NCBI GenBank assembly: GCA_014529385.2
Contig: CM043961.1
Location: 11,948,478 to 12,012,477 of the forward strand
DNA from: Adiantum capillus-veneris
Lineage: Eukaryota; Streptophyta; Polypodiopsida; Polypodiales; Pteridaceae
Direction of reading: 5' to 3'
Length of the DNA stretch: 64,000 bases
Numbering within the stretch: the first letter of the stretch is position 1; each line of letters begins with the position of its first letter. This document shows positions 22,501-31,663 of the stretch, one piece after another. The position numbers and the translations under genes were made by a program. Under the pieces are notes generated by a model, which had not been told where the DNA came from, searched no databases, and worked only from the letters and a program-made list of their open reading frames with translations.

Positions 22501-23563
22501 CAAGTATGTCACAAACCTGCTCATTGCCAAGTCTGACATAGTCTTTAGTAGCCACATATGATGTAAACCACTCTTTGTGCGGAGAAACATGTAAAGATGC
22601 CCCTGAGTCGATAATCCAATCACTCATAGCATGTCCATCCTCTGCAGTCAAGAAAACAGAATCAAGATTGCTTGTAAGGAAGATGTCACCAGCTGCTATA
22701 CCAGAATCACTGTCTGAACCAGATCCTGTGACATTCACCTCTTCAATCTTCACTGAACTCTTCTTTTCATCTTGCTCAAAACTCTTTGTTTTGCCTTTTT
22801 CTTGTTTCCACTTCGTACAATCTCGCTTCATGTGACCCTTCTTGCCACAATGGTAGCATTCTATGTCATCCTTTGACTTCGAATCACGAGACTTACTTCG
22901 GTTTTGTGCCTTCTTACCCTTCTTGTCTTTAAACTGTTGTCTCCCTCGAACGACCAAAGCACTATTGCCTTTGCCTTTGTCAATGTTCTTCCTGTTCACT
23001 TCCTCTGTGAGCAAGCTGCCTTCTACATTGGCACTTGTAAGACCTTCTGGCGCGACAGAATTACTTAACGCTGTACGAAAAGTATCCCAACTGTCTGGCA
23101 AAGTGATTAAGAGAAACATAGCCTTCACTGAATCTGGAAAGACTATCTCCTGTGCTGTTAACTGGCTGAAAATTGAGTGAAATTCATTCAGATGATTTGA
23201 CATGGCTGTCCCTTCCTTCATCTTCAAATCCACCAATTTCTTGAGCCAGTAAATCTGAGAAGCAGCACTTTGTTTCTCGTACATATCACATAGCTTTTGC
23301 CATACGCCATACGCTGTAGTCTCTTCTGCTACGTTGAAGTAAACATTTTCTGCCAGTGTCAGCATGATTGTGGAACAAGCTAACTCGTCAAGCTCTTCCC
23401 ACTCATCTTGAGCCATAAATTCTGGTCTCTCCCCTTTGAGCTTCAGTGGCTTCACTTGTTTTTTCTGCACCAAAACCTGCCAAATCTGCTTCTTCCAGAA
23501 TGGAAAGTTTGTGCCATCCAGCTTCTTTATGTTGTAAAGAGTCTCACTGTGAGAAGATGCCAT
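19598..23563 (-). CDS. gag-pol: Copia-2 gag-pol polyprotein (1321 aa)
   Basis: One open frame encodes all enzymes needed for copia replication. Approximate residue positions: gag from 1 (NIKKLDGTNFPFWKKQIW), zinc knuckle CYHCGKKGHMKRDC at 235-248, protease Asp 319 (WIIDSGASLHV), pre-integrase His 447 (LWHRRLGHM). The integrase triad is D508, D571 and E607, with 35 residues between the last two as in active integrases. RT has Asp 917 (MDVKTAFLHGDL) and YVDD at 1003-1006. RNase H has Asp 1175 (YTDSDYAGDL) and QSTTEAEYVA. It ends CRELLGIG. The ATG is the first in frame and matches the gag start of related copies. No key residue is missing, and length is typical for plant copia. Confidence 0.95.
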   Translation of the reverse strand: MASSHSETLYNIKKLDGTNFPFWKKQIWQVLVQKKQVKPLKLKGERPEFMAQDEWEELDELACSTIMLTLAENVYFNVAEETTAYGVWQKLCDMYEKQSAASQIYWLKKLVDLKMKEGTAMSNHLNEFHSIFSQLTAQEIVFPDSVKAMFLLITLPDSWDTFRTALSNSVAPEGLTSANVEGSLLTEEVNRKNIDKGKGNSALVVRGRQQFKDKKGKKAQNRSKSRDSKSKDDIECYHCGKKGHMKRDCTKWKQEKGKTKSFEQDEKKSSVKIEEVNVTGSGSDSDSGIAAGDIFLTSNLDSVFLTAEDGHAMSDWIIDSGASLHVSPHKEWFTSYVATKDYVRLGNEQVCDILGVGDVQLKFQNGSSLWLKNVRHVPAIRKSLISTGKLDDAGYVTVFGNSAWKISKGSMTVAHGSKSGTLYTLHVSEVKNHVINVIEQPSVSLWHRRLGHMSKRGMEILSHYGYLPGFSFQDFEFCEHCVYGKQTQEPHRSKRNRRDERLALVHSDLCGPMPSLSLGGAAYFCTFIDDYSRKVWVYFLKHKDEVLKVFKTFLQLVENQSGQKLKCLRTDNGGEYVSKAFQDFCQEKGIKRELTAPYNPSQNGVAERMNRTIQEKVRSMLSNAELPNGFWAEAVATAVHLINRSPSRVLDKSAVAEMLWTGKAPSYKHLRVFGCEAYSHIPKEFRNKLEPKSKKCIFLGYGESGEMGYRLWDPESRKLIRSNDVHFNEAKFHAKPEKTEEIRRVVFREDGPSASTSRQHGQAQEQPIVAREAESAVVRRSERVSKPPDRYVPSLNYVMLTDCGEPSCYKEALQVVDSKKWQLAMQSEMTALHKNQTWKLVKLPQGKKALPCKWVYRYKITAHDSQPKYKARLVAKGFKQEQGIDFDEVFSPVVKMTTLRCFLALVAILDLVLHQMDVKTAFLHGDLDVEIYMQQPEGFVEKGMEHLVCQLLKSLYGLKQSPRAWYHKFHQFMLSQGYKRSEFDHCLYTKKAKDGSWLILILYVDDLLIAGKHLEEISALKSKMAKSFDMKDMGEASHILGMRIERDRSKKLIWLSQTEYIDKVLQRFNMEKGKALSVPLPPYVKLSKQDCPVSEEEKAEMDKIPYASAVGSLMYAMIATRPDIAFAVGVVSRYMSNPGKKHWEAVKGIMRYLKHTKSMRICYGSQDLSVRGYTDSDYAGDLDKRRSTSGYVFTLAGGAISWRSRLQDCVTQSTTEAEYVAANEACKEAIWLGRLVADLGINADMPELYCDSQSAIQLAKNPVFHSKTKHIDVKYHFIREVLEDKQIQLLKIHTKDNPADLLTKGLPGEGFVHCRELLGIG

Positions 23564-24589
23564 ATCTGCCAGACTGTTTACTCCTGAGAAAAATCCGACA
23601 GAGTTTCCCCTGTAAACTGGCCTCTGTACACAGTAAACAAGCTGTAATCAACAAGCTGAACACCTCTCCTCAGGAACTGTCAGTATTTTGAAAATTTTTG
23701 ACAGAGTCTCCCCTGTAAACTGAGCTCTGGGAACCAAAAGATAGCTCAAAAAACAATCATAAATAGCTGACCAGTGACAAATCCTGTAAGCATACACTGT
23801 CTCCTCTTTGGGCGATGACAGAACCTGTATCTGTCTCAAGACTGAACCCTGAACAATGCCTCAACGGCCTGACGCATAAGATGCAATCCAGTGTCTACAC
23901 AAAGTCATACATCCTAAGGGATAAAAGTCGCCGAAGAGGATGCGTGTAGAGGGGAACTCCAGCAACCTAATCCACCTCACACTGGGTAACCCAGCCCCCA
24001 GTGCTTGGCTTCAAAAAACCTCACACACGACCCTCTCAGATGGCTCAGCAAACTGCCCAGAACTAGCATACATCCTATAATAGACCAATCACTGTCCTAT
24101 GACCGCTGCGGCGGTCTGTCTGCTAGCGTGACTCACAACTAGCAGACCCACAATCACAGTACATCAATCTGCAATACATGCCAGTGGTGTCAAGCCGTTG
24201 TATGGCCACACCTCCCCTGGAACCTGGCAAGCACAAGAAGTAGCAATGCAGACTGCAATATATATATCTGATGATATATATGTGTACCTGGTCTATAGAT
24301 GATGCTCTGAAGACGAATAAGTGATGTATGTCGATGTCGATATTGATGTCGACCACCTCTTGCTTGCCAATCTACACAAGACGGATTTCTTTGCGGCTGA
24401 AATCTATCTTCTGCTGTAGTGCTCAGAACGAAATTCTGAGGGCATAAACGGCTTCGAAAGGGGGGTAAAACCCCAGGTCGCCTGGTGGAAACGCTCCCGG
24501 AACGCCGAGTGTGAATTTTCGAACTCCGGATCCAGAATCTGCCGGAAAAGTGCGCGCGCGCGCGATTGCGCAAATCCGCACTGAACCAA
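23564..24589 (-). other. Copia-2 untranslated leader
   Basis: About 1.0 kb between the primer site and gag ATG. No coding sequence is evident, and small frames on both strands lack motifs. A (CG)n run lies at 24552-24563 and an AT run at 24258-24281. The twin stem-loop motif sits at its 3' end. Confidence 0.7.
23599..23729 (-). other. Twin stem-loop motif in the Copia-2 leader
   Basis: On the minus strand the distal copy (23729-23702) reads CAGAG-CTCA-GTTT-ACAGGGG-AGAC-TCTG and the proximal copy (23626-23599) reads CAGAG-GCCA-GTTT-ACAGGGG-AAAC-TCTG. In the distal copy GTTT pairs with AGAC through one G-U wobble, so the stem is kept. The proximal copy ends 35 bases before the gag ATG. Confidence 0.6.
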
Positions 24590-24602
24590 GGCTCTGATAC
24601 CA
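24590..24602 (-). promoter_or_regulatory. Copia-2 primer-binding site
   Basis: On the minus strand TGGTATCAGAGCC, exactly the complement of the 3' end of plant initiator tRNA-Met, starts two bases inside the 5' LTR. Confidence 0.93.
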
Positions 24603-24604
24603 AT

Positions 24605-24823
24605 TGAAGTCGCGGAGCGGAGCGTGGATCGACTCTCTCTCTCTCACACACACAGTGAGCTTACACAGTACACAGTACGCAGAGATCTGTTAGAAGGGTT
24701 ATCTCCCAAATCCTTAGTATTCACAAAGAATATGTTAGTATATACAAAGAGTTAGAGGTAAGTGAGTTAGGCGGGCGGCCGGCCATATCCGCATAAGAGG
24801 CCACTTGGGCTTTAATCCCAACA
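24605..24823 (-). repeat. Copia-2 5' LTR
   Basis: 219 bp, identical by eye to the 3' LTR. TSD TAAAG follows at 24824-24828. Confidence 0.96.
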
Positions 24824-24855
24824 TAAAGTACCACATTGGACTTTAAGTGGGAGGT

Positions 24856-25044
24856 TGTTGGGGTATAAAGCCCAATGTGGTCGCCCAGGTAAGTGGGCGG
24901 GCCGCCAGGTATGTACACATATTCTTTTGTAAAAACCTAATAAGAACTCACTATGCTCTACACATTACAGTAGAGCGAGTTCACCATATCGTCGTGCTCT
25001 TCTTCTCGCACTCTCTCTCTCGTCGCACTTCCGCTTGTACTCCT

Positions 25045-25047
<3 letters not shown>
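24856..25047 (+). repeat. Copia-1 3' LTR
   Basis: 192 bp starting TGTTGGGG, preceded by the tract AAGTGGGAGGT (24845-24855). It ends with TTCA at 25047 and passes with no spacer into a CT repeat that belongs to LINE unit A. Confidence 0.93.

Positions 25048-25095
<48 letters not shown>
25048..25095 (+). repeat. (CT)n tract of LINE unit A
   Basis: About 48 bp of CT repeats forming the joint between the Copia-1 LTR and LINE unit A. Confidence 0.95.
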
Positions 25096-25097
<2 letters not shown>

Positions 25098-25207
25098 CAT
25101 TGATGTAAAGACAAAAAATTTCAAAGTTATGGAAGGTGTTTTTGTAGCAACGTTTCTAAAGTGAAGAGGTTCAGGAAAGTTGAATCTCATCTCTTATTTT
25201 ACATAGA

Positions 25208-26161
25208 ATGTCTTTCGGCACTCGCAAGGGTTCTTCTTCTTCAACAAGGCTCACAACCATTGTGAAAAATGATCCAAAATCTCCTAAGTGTGCAGATAGC
25301 AACACAACCACCCAACCAACGACATCAAAAACCATGATCATGGCATACTTGGTATCATTTCAAGAGACCGTAAACAAACAAGGCGAAGACTTACGGGCAC
25401 TTGCAATGGAGAATGGCACACTAAGGGCACTTGTGGTTGAGAATGAGAATCTCAAGAGGACACTTGAGATGCAAACAACACATTTGATGCAACTTGAAGA
25501 GGAACTCAAGGAATGTAAACGCCGCTCTCTTGTGGGCTTGAATGCTTTGAAGGAGCGCATGAGCAAAGTAGAGCATGACCATGTATTGAAAGAGGAGAAA
25601 TTTGACACCATGAGCCGAGATGTATACGACATGAAAAATATATGCACAAACAAATCTTGCGCTGATGTATGTGGTAGCAATGTGGTTCCTAATTCCTCAC
25701 TCATGCAAGCTATGGTTCAAACAAAGAATGTTGAGAATGTGGATGTGGAGCAGTTGAAGGAATGGGAGCGACGTTCCAAGAACATTGTTATTCGTGGAAT
25801 TCCCGAGAAGAAGTTAGAGACATCTCCTTCTCTTGCCATTGTTATCGAAGATTTCTTCAAAACCCATTTTGGCATGTTCAGAGTTATGGTCTATGGAACA
25901 CATATAGTGGGTAAGCAACGAGCTCCTTGCTCGGGAGAACGGCCATTTGTATGCACCATGCCAGATGAGACCAAACAAAAGATTATCCTTGATAATAGTT
26001 GGATCTATTTGAGGGATACAAAATGTTTTGTATGTGAATATCGCACTATCAAGCACCAAAATATGCGTCGCAAGCCATATGAGGAAAAGAAGAAGAAAAA
26101 CAAGGAGATCTCTTATGAAGAAAATGTGCCCAGGGAGGAGGAAAGTCCCTCGAGCAAATAG
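25208..26161 (+). CDS. LINE ORF1 protein (317 aa)
   Basis: The only uninterrupted LINE frame in the array. Residues about 45-165 form a long coiled coil (ENGTLRALVVENENLKRTLE, HLMQLEEELKECKRR). Then comes EQLKEWERRSKNIVIRGIPE near residues 178-197, which resembles the start of the RNA-binding domain of L1-type ORF1 proteins ('RRSNLRI.GIPE'). The C-terminus is Lys/Glu-rich (KPYEEKKKKNKEI). Such proteins trimerise and chaperone LINE RNA. The ATG at 25208 is the first in frame. Units B-E lack about 740 bp of it. Confidence 0.7.
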   Translation: MSFGTRKGSSSSTRLTTIVKNDPKSPKCADSNTTTQPTTSKTMIMAYLVSFQETVNKQGEDLRALAMENGTLRALVVENENLKRTLEMQTTHLMQLEEELKECKRRSLVGLNALKERMSKVEHDHVLKEEKFDTMSRDVYDMKNICTNKSCADVCGSNVVPNSSLMQAMVQTKNVENVDVEQLKEWERRSKNIVIRGIPEKKLETSPSLAIVIEDFFKTHFGMFRVMVYGTHIVGKQRAPCSGERPFVCTMPDETKQKIILDNSWIYLRDTKCFVCEYRTIKHQNMRRKPYEEKKKKNKEISYEENVPREEESPSSK

Positions 26162-26175
26162 GGATGTGTGACCTA

Positions 26176-28528
26176 TGAGACCGAGATACAATTGAAAATA
26201 TGCTTTTGAAATTGTAATGGATACCCTTGGAATGCGAGGGTTGGCATTGATGAACTAACAAGCAAAGACGATGTTGTACTTCTTGTTGAAACTTGGGAGA
26301 ATGATACACAAAGGATTAACGGCTTGGAGGATTACAATGCACATTCATTGATGTGGTCAAAGAATCTCAAGCAACAAAGAGAACAAGGAGGGGTAGTATG
26401 TATGCTTAAGAATGGATTGAAAGATTTTGTATTAATTGTGAAAGATGACAAGTACAAACGTTATGTATGGCTGAAATAAAAGAGCACCCATTTTTGTAGT
26501 CGGTTGCTACATTCCTCATCATGATTCCCCCCTTTATGCTTGTATGGATAGAGATCGGTCATTTTTTGATTTAGAAGAGGATATTTCTTATTTCAAAGGC
26601 AAAGGTGATGTTATTGTATTTGGGATATGAATGCTCGCACAAGAACATTGCAACATGATACTCAACACTTTGATATGTCATACATTTCAAGGGAGTTGGA
26701 GAAAGTTCACTTGTATGATCGTACTTCAATGGATGAGAAAGAGCCGGATCACTATAGAAAGTTACTCTTACACATGTATAATAGGACGGGTATGCTCATT
26801 GCCAATGGTGTATCTTTGTGGAGTGGAACCAATGGATTTACATGTAGGAAACATAATGGGGATAGTGTGATTGACTATATGCTACTCTTCGAAGCCATCA
26901 TGTATCGCATAAAGAGTTTTATGTTTGGCCAATGGACCCCGGAATCCGACCATCGAACTTTATGTATTGACCTTTCATGTGGAGAAGCAACTAAGCATGA
27001 TAATCTCAGCCAAAGGGAAGAAAAATTATCACTATGTATGGATTTCAAACAGGCACCAATGTACATTGAAATGGTTGAGCAAAAGTTATGGATGACAAAG
27101 CTTCAATATGATGCACCATTTAAAACAAACACAACTATCAAAGTCATTTGCATACATACAAGGTATTGATTCAAAAGGAGAGAAGAAGATGGGAAGTAAA
27201 GCAACAACTTTTTAAAGTCCAAGAAAAGGCACATGCATGTAGAAGATTTTGGAGAAACTCGAGGGACAAGCGGGTTGAGAATTTTGGTAACTTGAGTATC
27301 TGGATATGTCCACACATTGTAGGCAATTATATGAGCAAACAAATGCTGAAAAAATGCCATTTTATGGTTCATCTCCCACGTATGCCCTCTTTTTTACCTA
27401 TTGAGGATGTATGCGGTGGGCTTGAAAAGTTGGCCACTCACAAAGCGGGAGCTCTTCAAAGTATCGAGCCGGAGATGATCAAATGGACGGGAGATTGTAC
27501 CCATGAGTGAATGTGTGATATGTTCAACCTTGCACTTTAACATGGTATGCCTTATGATTGGAGTACTAATTGGGTTAAGCCTTTGCATAAAGGCGGGGAT
27601 GTAAAGAATGTAAACAACTACCGGACTGTAATAATTAGGTCTCTTATGGCAAAGTTGTTTGGGTGCATAATGGAGACGAAATTGAGTGATTGGGTTGAAG
27701 AGAGTGACAAGTGGGGTCTCGTCGATGCCATAGCACCATTGATCATCTTGTCACTCTTTGTGTTTTCATGGCGGAAAGTCGATTGAAAGGCAAGCGATTG
27801 TATTGTTGTTTTGTGGACTTTAAGAAAGCCTTTGATATGATTCCACGTAACAATTTGTGGAAGAGGATGGAAGAACTCCAAGTGCTAAGTGAGTTTATGC
27901 TTGCGGTTTCTCAAATCTATGAAAAGGTGATTTGGCAATTGTGCATGAGAAGAGAAATTTCAAAAAAAATCATAAGCCCTATTGGGATTAAACAAAGATG
28001 TCCGTTGTCATTAACTTTCTTTGGTCTATGAATCGATCAAATTGAACAAATAGTACTTGACTTTATGCAAGAAGAAGGCATTGAAGAGGTCATTATTTGC
28101 AATGCGGTAATCTTGCCTTTTTTGTACGCGGATGATGTAGTGTTTCTAGCACACACTTTAGAAGATGCACAAAAGCTTATGGTTGTCCTTGAGAACTTTT
28201 GCTTACATACTGGATGAATCGAAAACAAAGGTTATGCTTGTGAAAACCAACCATAAGGAGAAGCCATGCATTGTGTACAACAATGTGACACTTGAAGTTG
28301 TTGAGAGCTTTAAGTACCTTGGCCTTGAGGTTCCATCTAATCACAAGTGACATGAATGTGCTATGCGTCGTTTGGAAGCAGGAAAGAGAGCATATTATGC
28401 ATTTGAGAACATGTGTAATGTGGGAAACATCAAGTATTCGGTTCTCAAGATGTACTTTTTTGATGCATTGGTGACACCAGTTCTTCTTTATGGAGTTGAA
28501 GCGTGGGGCGGGAACATCTCAAAGTCTA
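26176..28528 (+). pseudogene. LINE ORF2 of unit A (endonuclease and RT), broken
   Basis: The endonuclease part shows CNGYPWNARVG with the preceding Trp changed to stop, VVLLVETW (catalytic Glu), a frameshifted G-DMNART and VIDYMLL with ESDHRTLCIDL. RT parts show WVKPLHKGGDVKNVNNYRTV, FVDFKKAFDMIPR, KQRCPLSLTFFG and FLYADDVVFLAHTLEDAQKL. FKYLGLEVPSNHK and VLLYGVEAWGGNISKST close the unit. Several stops and frameshifts prevent reading. Two of the frameshifts, near 26472 and 26625, occur in all five units. Confidence 0.8.
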
Positions 28529-28676
28529 CCAAGGATGTGGGAATCCAGGATGTTTCCAATGATTAGAAATTGCAACGGGCCAAGTATGTGTGGACGATTT
28601 TGACAAATTCATCGGTAGTTGTTGGGAATCGAAGCGGGATGCTGTTGGTTGAGCGGAAAAGAAAATGGAGATGATG

Positions 28677-28678
<2 letters not shown>

Positions 28679-28748
<70 letters not shown>
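28679..28748 (+). repeat. (CT)n tract of LINE unit B
   Basis: About 70 bp, the longest CT tract of the array. The sequences on either side match the other units, so the tract is part of the LINE leader. Confidence 0.95.
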
Positions 28749-28750
<2 letters not shown>

Positions 28751-31382
28751 CATTGATGTAAAGATTAAAAAATTTAGAGTTATGGAAGGCGTTTCTGTAG
28801 CAGCATTTTCGAAGTGAAGAGGTTAAGGAAAGAAGCTCCTTGCTCGAGAGAACGACCATTTGTATGCACCATGCCGGATGAGACCAAACGAAAGATTATC
28901 CTTGATAATAGTTAGATCTATTTGAGGCATACAAAATTTTTTGTATGTGAATATCGCACTATCAAGCAACAAAATATGCGTCGCAAGCCATATGAGGAAA
29001 AGAATAAGAAAAACAAGGAGATCTCTTACGAAGAGAATGTGCGCAAGGAGGAGGAAAGTCCCTCGAGCAAATAGGGATGCGTGACCTATGAGACTGAGAT
29101 ACATTTGAAAGTATGCTTTTGGAATTGTAATGGATACCCTTGGAATGCGGGGGTTGGCATTGATGAACTAACAAGCAAATCAATGTTGTACTTCTTATTG
29201 AAACTTGGGAGCATGAGACACAAAGGATTAACGGCTTGGAGGATTACAATCTACATTTATTGATGTGGTCAAGGAATCTCAAGCAACGAACAGGACAAGG
29301 AGAGGTAGCATGTATGGTTAATAAAGGATTGGAAGTTTTTGTATCAATTGTGAAAAATGACAAGTACAAACGTTATGTATGGGTGAAATAAAAGAGCACC
29401 CATTTTTGTAGTCGGTTACTACATTCCTCATCGTGATTCCCCCCTTTATGCTTGTATGGATAGAGCTCGGTCATTTTTTTATTTAGAAAAGGATATTTCT
29501 TATTTCAAAGGCAAAGGTGATGTTATTGTATTTGGGATATGAATGCTCGCACAAGAACATTGCAATATGATACTCAACAATTTGATATGTCATATATTTC
29601 AAGGGCGTTGGAGAAAGTTCACTTGTATGATCGTACTTCAATGGATGAGAAAGAGCCGGATCACTATAGAAAGTTACTTTTACACATGTATAATAGCACG
29701 GGTATGCTCATTGCCAATGGTGTATCTTTGTGGAGTGAACCAACGGATTTACATGTAGGAAACATAATGGGGATAGTGTGATTGACTATATGCTACTCTC
29801 CGAAGCCATCATGTATCGCATAAAGAGTTTTATTTTGGCCAATGGACCCCGGAATTCGACCTTTCATGTGGATAAGCAACTAAGCATGATAATCTCAGCC
29901 AAAGGGAAGAGAAATTATCACTATGTATGGAATTCAAACATGCACCAATGTACATTGAAATGGTTGAGCAAAAGTTATGGATGACAAAGCTTCAATATGA
30001 TGCACCATTTAAAACTAAATTGGAAGCTTTTAAGAAATTTATTTGTTCTTGTACCGAAGAATGCTTTACCATAAAGCATTTCCATGGCATCAACAAACAT
30101 AGATCATGCAAAAGGTGGTTTGATAAAGAATGTCAAGATGCTCGAAAGTCCTTGATAAAGCTTGATGCAATGATGGACAAAGACAACTATCAAAGTCATT
30201 TGCATACATACAAGGCATTGATTCAAAAGAAGAGAAGAAGATGGGAAGTAAAGCAACAACTTTTTCAAGTCCAAGAAAAGGCACATTCATGTAGAAGATT
30301 TTGGAGAAACTCGAGGGGCAAGCGGGTTGAGAATTTTGGTGACTTGAGTCTGTGGATATGTCCACACATTGTGGGCAATTATATGAGCAAGCAAATGCTG
30401 AAAAAATGCCATTTTATGGTTCATCTCCCACGTATGCCCTCTTTTTTAACTATTGAAGATGTATGCGGTGGGCTTGAAAAGTTGGCCACTCGCAAAACGG
30501 GAGCTCTTCAAAGTATCAAACCGGAGATGATCAAATGGACGGGAGATTGTACCCATGAGTGAATGTGTGATATGTTCAACCTTGCACTTTAACATGGTAT
30601 GCCTTATGATTGGAGTACTAATTGGGTTAAGCCTTTGCATAAAGGAGGGGATCTAGAGAATGTAAACAACTACCGGACTGTAATGATTAGGTCTTTTATG
30701 GCAAAGTTGTTTGGGTGCATAATGGAGACGAAATTGAGTGATTGGGTTGAAGAGAATGACAAGCGTACAAAAGGACAAGCGGGGTTTCTTCGATGCCATA
30801 ACGCCATTGATCATCTTGGCACTCTTCTTGTTTTCATGGAGGAAAGTCGGTTGAAACGCAAGCGATTGTATTGTTGTTTTGTGGACTTTAAGAAAGCCTT
30901 TGATATGATTCCACGTAACAATTTGTGGAGGAGGATGGAAGAACTCCAAGTGCTAAGTGAGTTTATGCTTGCGGTTTCTCAAATCTATTAGAAGGTGATT
31001 TGTCAATTTGCATGAGAAGAGAAATTTCAAAAGAAATTGTAAGCACTATTGGCGTTAAACAAAGATGTCCGTTGTCATTAAATCTCTTTGGTCTATGCAT
31101 CGATCAATTGGAACAAATAGTACTTGAATTTATGCAAGAAGAAGGCATTGAAGGAGTCACTATTTGCAATGCGATAATCATGCTTTTTTTTGTATGCGGA
31201 TGATGTAGTGTTTCTAGCACACACTTTAGAAGATGAACAAAAGCTCATGGTTGTCCTTGAGAACTTTTGCTTACATAGTGGATGAATCGAAAACAAAGGT
31301 TATGCTTGTGAAAACCAACCATAAGGAGAAGCCATGCATTGTGTACAACAATGTGACACTTGAAGTTGTTGAGAGCTTTAAG

Positions 31383-31574
31383 TGAAGGAGTACGAGCGGA
31401 AGTGCGATGCGAGAGAGAGTGCAAGAAGAAGAGCACGACGATATGGTGAACTCGCTCTACTGTAATGTGTAGAGCATAGTGAGTTCTTATTAGGTTTTTA
31501 CAAAAGAATATATGTACATACCTGGCGGCCCGCCCACTTACCTGGGCGACCACATTGGGCTTTATACCCCAACA
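31383..31574 (-). repeat. Copia-3 3' LTR
   Basis: 192 bp. On the minus strand it starts TGTTGGGGTATAAAG and ends CTCCTTCA. It is preceded in element orientation by the tract AAGTGGGAGGT (31575-31585). Confidence 0.94.
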
Positions 31575-31663
31575 ACCTCCCACTTAAAGTCCAATGTGGT
31601 ACTTTAAGTGTGAGAGAAGCTACTATACAAGCTAATATACAAGAGATGTAGAGAAGTGATGTA

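Larger units (their letters stand above)
19295..24823 (-). mobile_element. Intact-looking Ty1/copia retrotransposon Copia-2
   Basis: 5529 bp bounded by 219-bp LTRs that I read as identical, with TAAAG repeated at 19290-19294 and 24824-24828. Primer site, polypurine tract and one uninterrupted 1321-codon gag-pol are all present. Together these indicate a recent insertion that may still be functional. It entered Copia-1 between its RNase H and its 3' LTR, in the opposite orientation. Confidence 0.96.
14199..25047 (+). mobile_element. Ty1/copia retrotransposon Copia-1 (dead, split by Copia-2)
   Basis: It has 192-bp LTRs at both ends that start TGTTGGGGTATAAAG and end CTCCTTCA and differ at five positions. 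The primer site follows the left LTR, and gag, protease, integrase, RT and RNase H follow in copia order. It is interrupted at 19295-24823 by Copia-2, whose target duplication TAAAG lies 27 bp before the right LTR. Without the insertion the element is about 5.3 kb. It carries nonsense codons, a deletion of about 175 bp after the protease and another of about 50 bp near the 3' end. Its flanks (ATAAT left, TCTCT right) do not form a target duplication. Confidence 0.92.
25048..28528 (+). mobile_element. LINE unit A of a five-unit tandem array
   Basis: Non-LTR retrotransposon with ORF1, an apurinic-type endonuclease and RT, and no LTRs. The unit starts inside its CT tract (25048-25095) where Copia-1 ends. 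The leader found upstream of the CT tract in units B-E is missing. It is the only unit with complete ORF1. Its 3' side stops at ATCTCAAAGTCTA (28528), the same point as units B, C and D. About 170 bp is missing between endonuclease and RT near 27130. Confidence 0.85.

Noticed and set aside
24540..24570. CG-rich run in the Copia-2 leader as a CpG island or promoter
   Set aside because: Only a dozen alternating bases, inside a retroelement leader; no promoter evidence.
28526..28859. Reverse frames with long Arg-Glu repeats in the LINE array
   Set aside because: Produced by the CT tract; the same artefact occurs in each unit.
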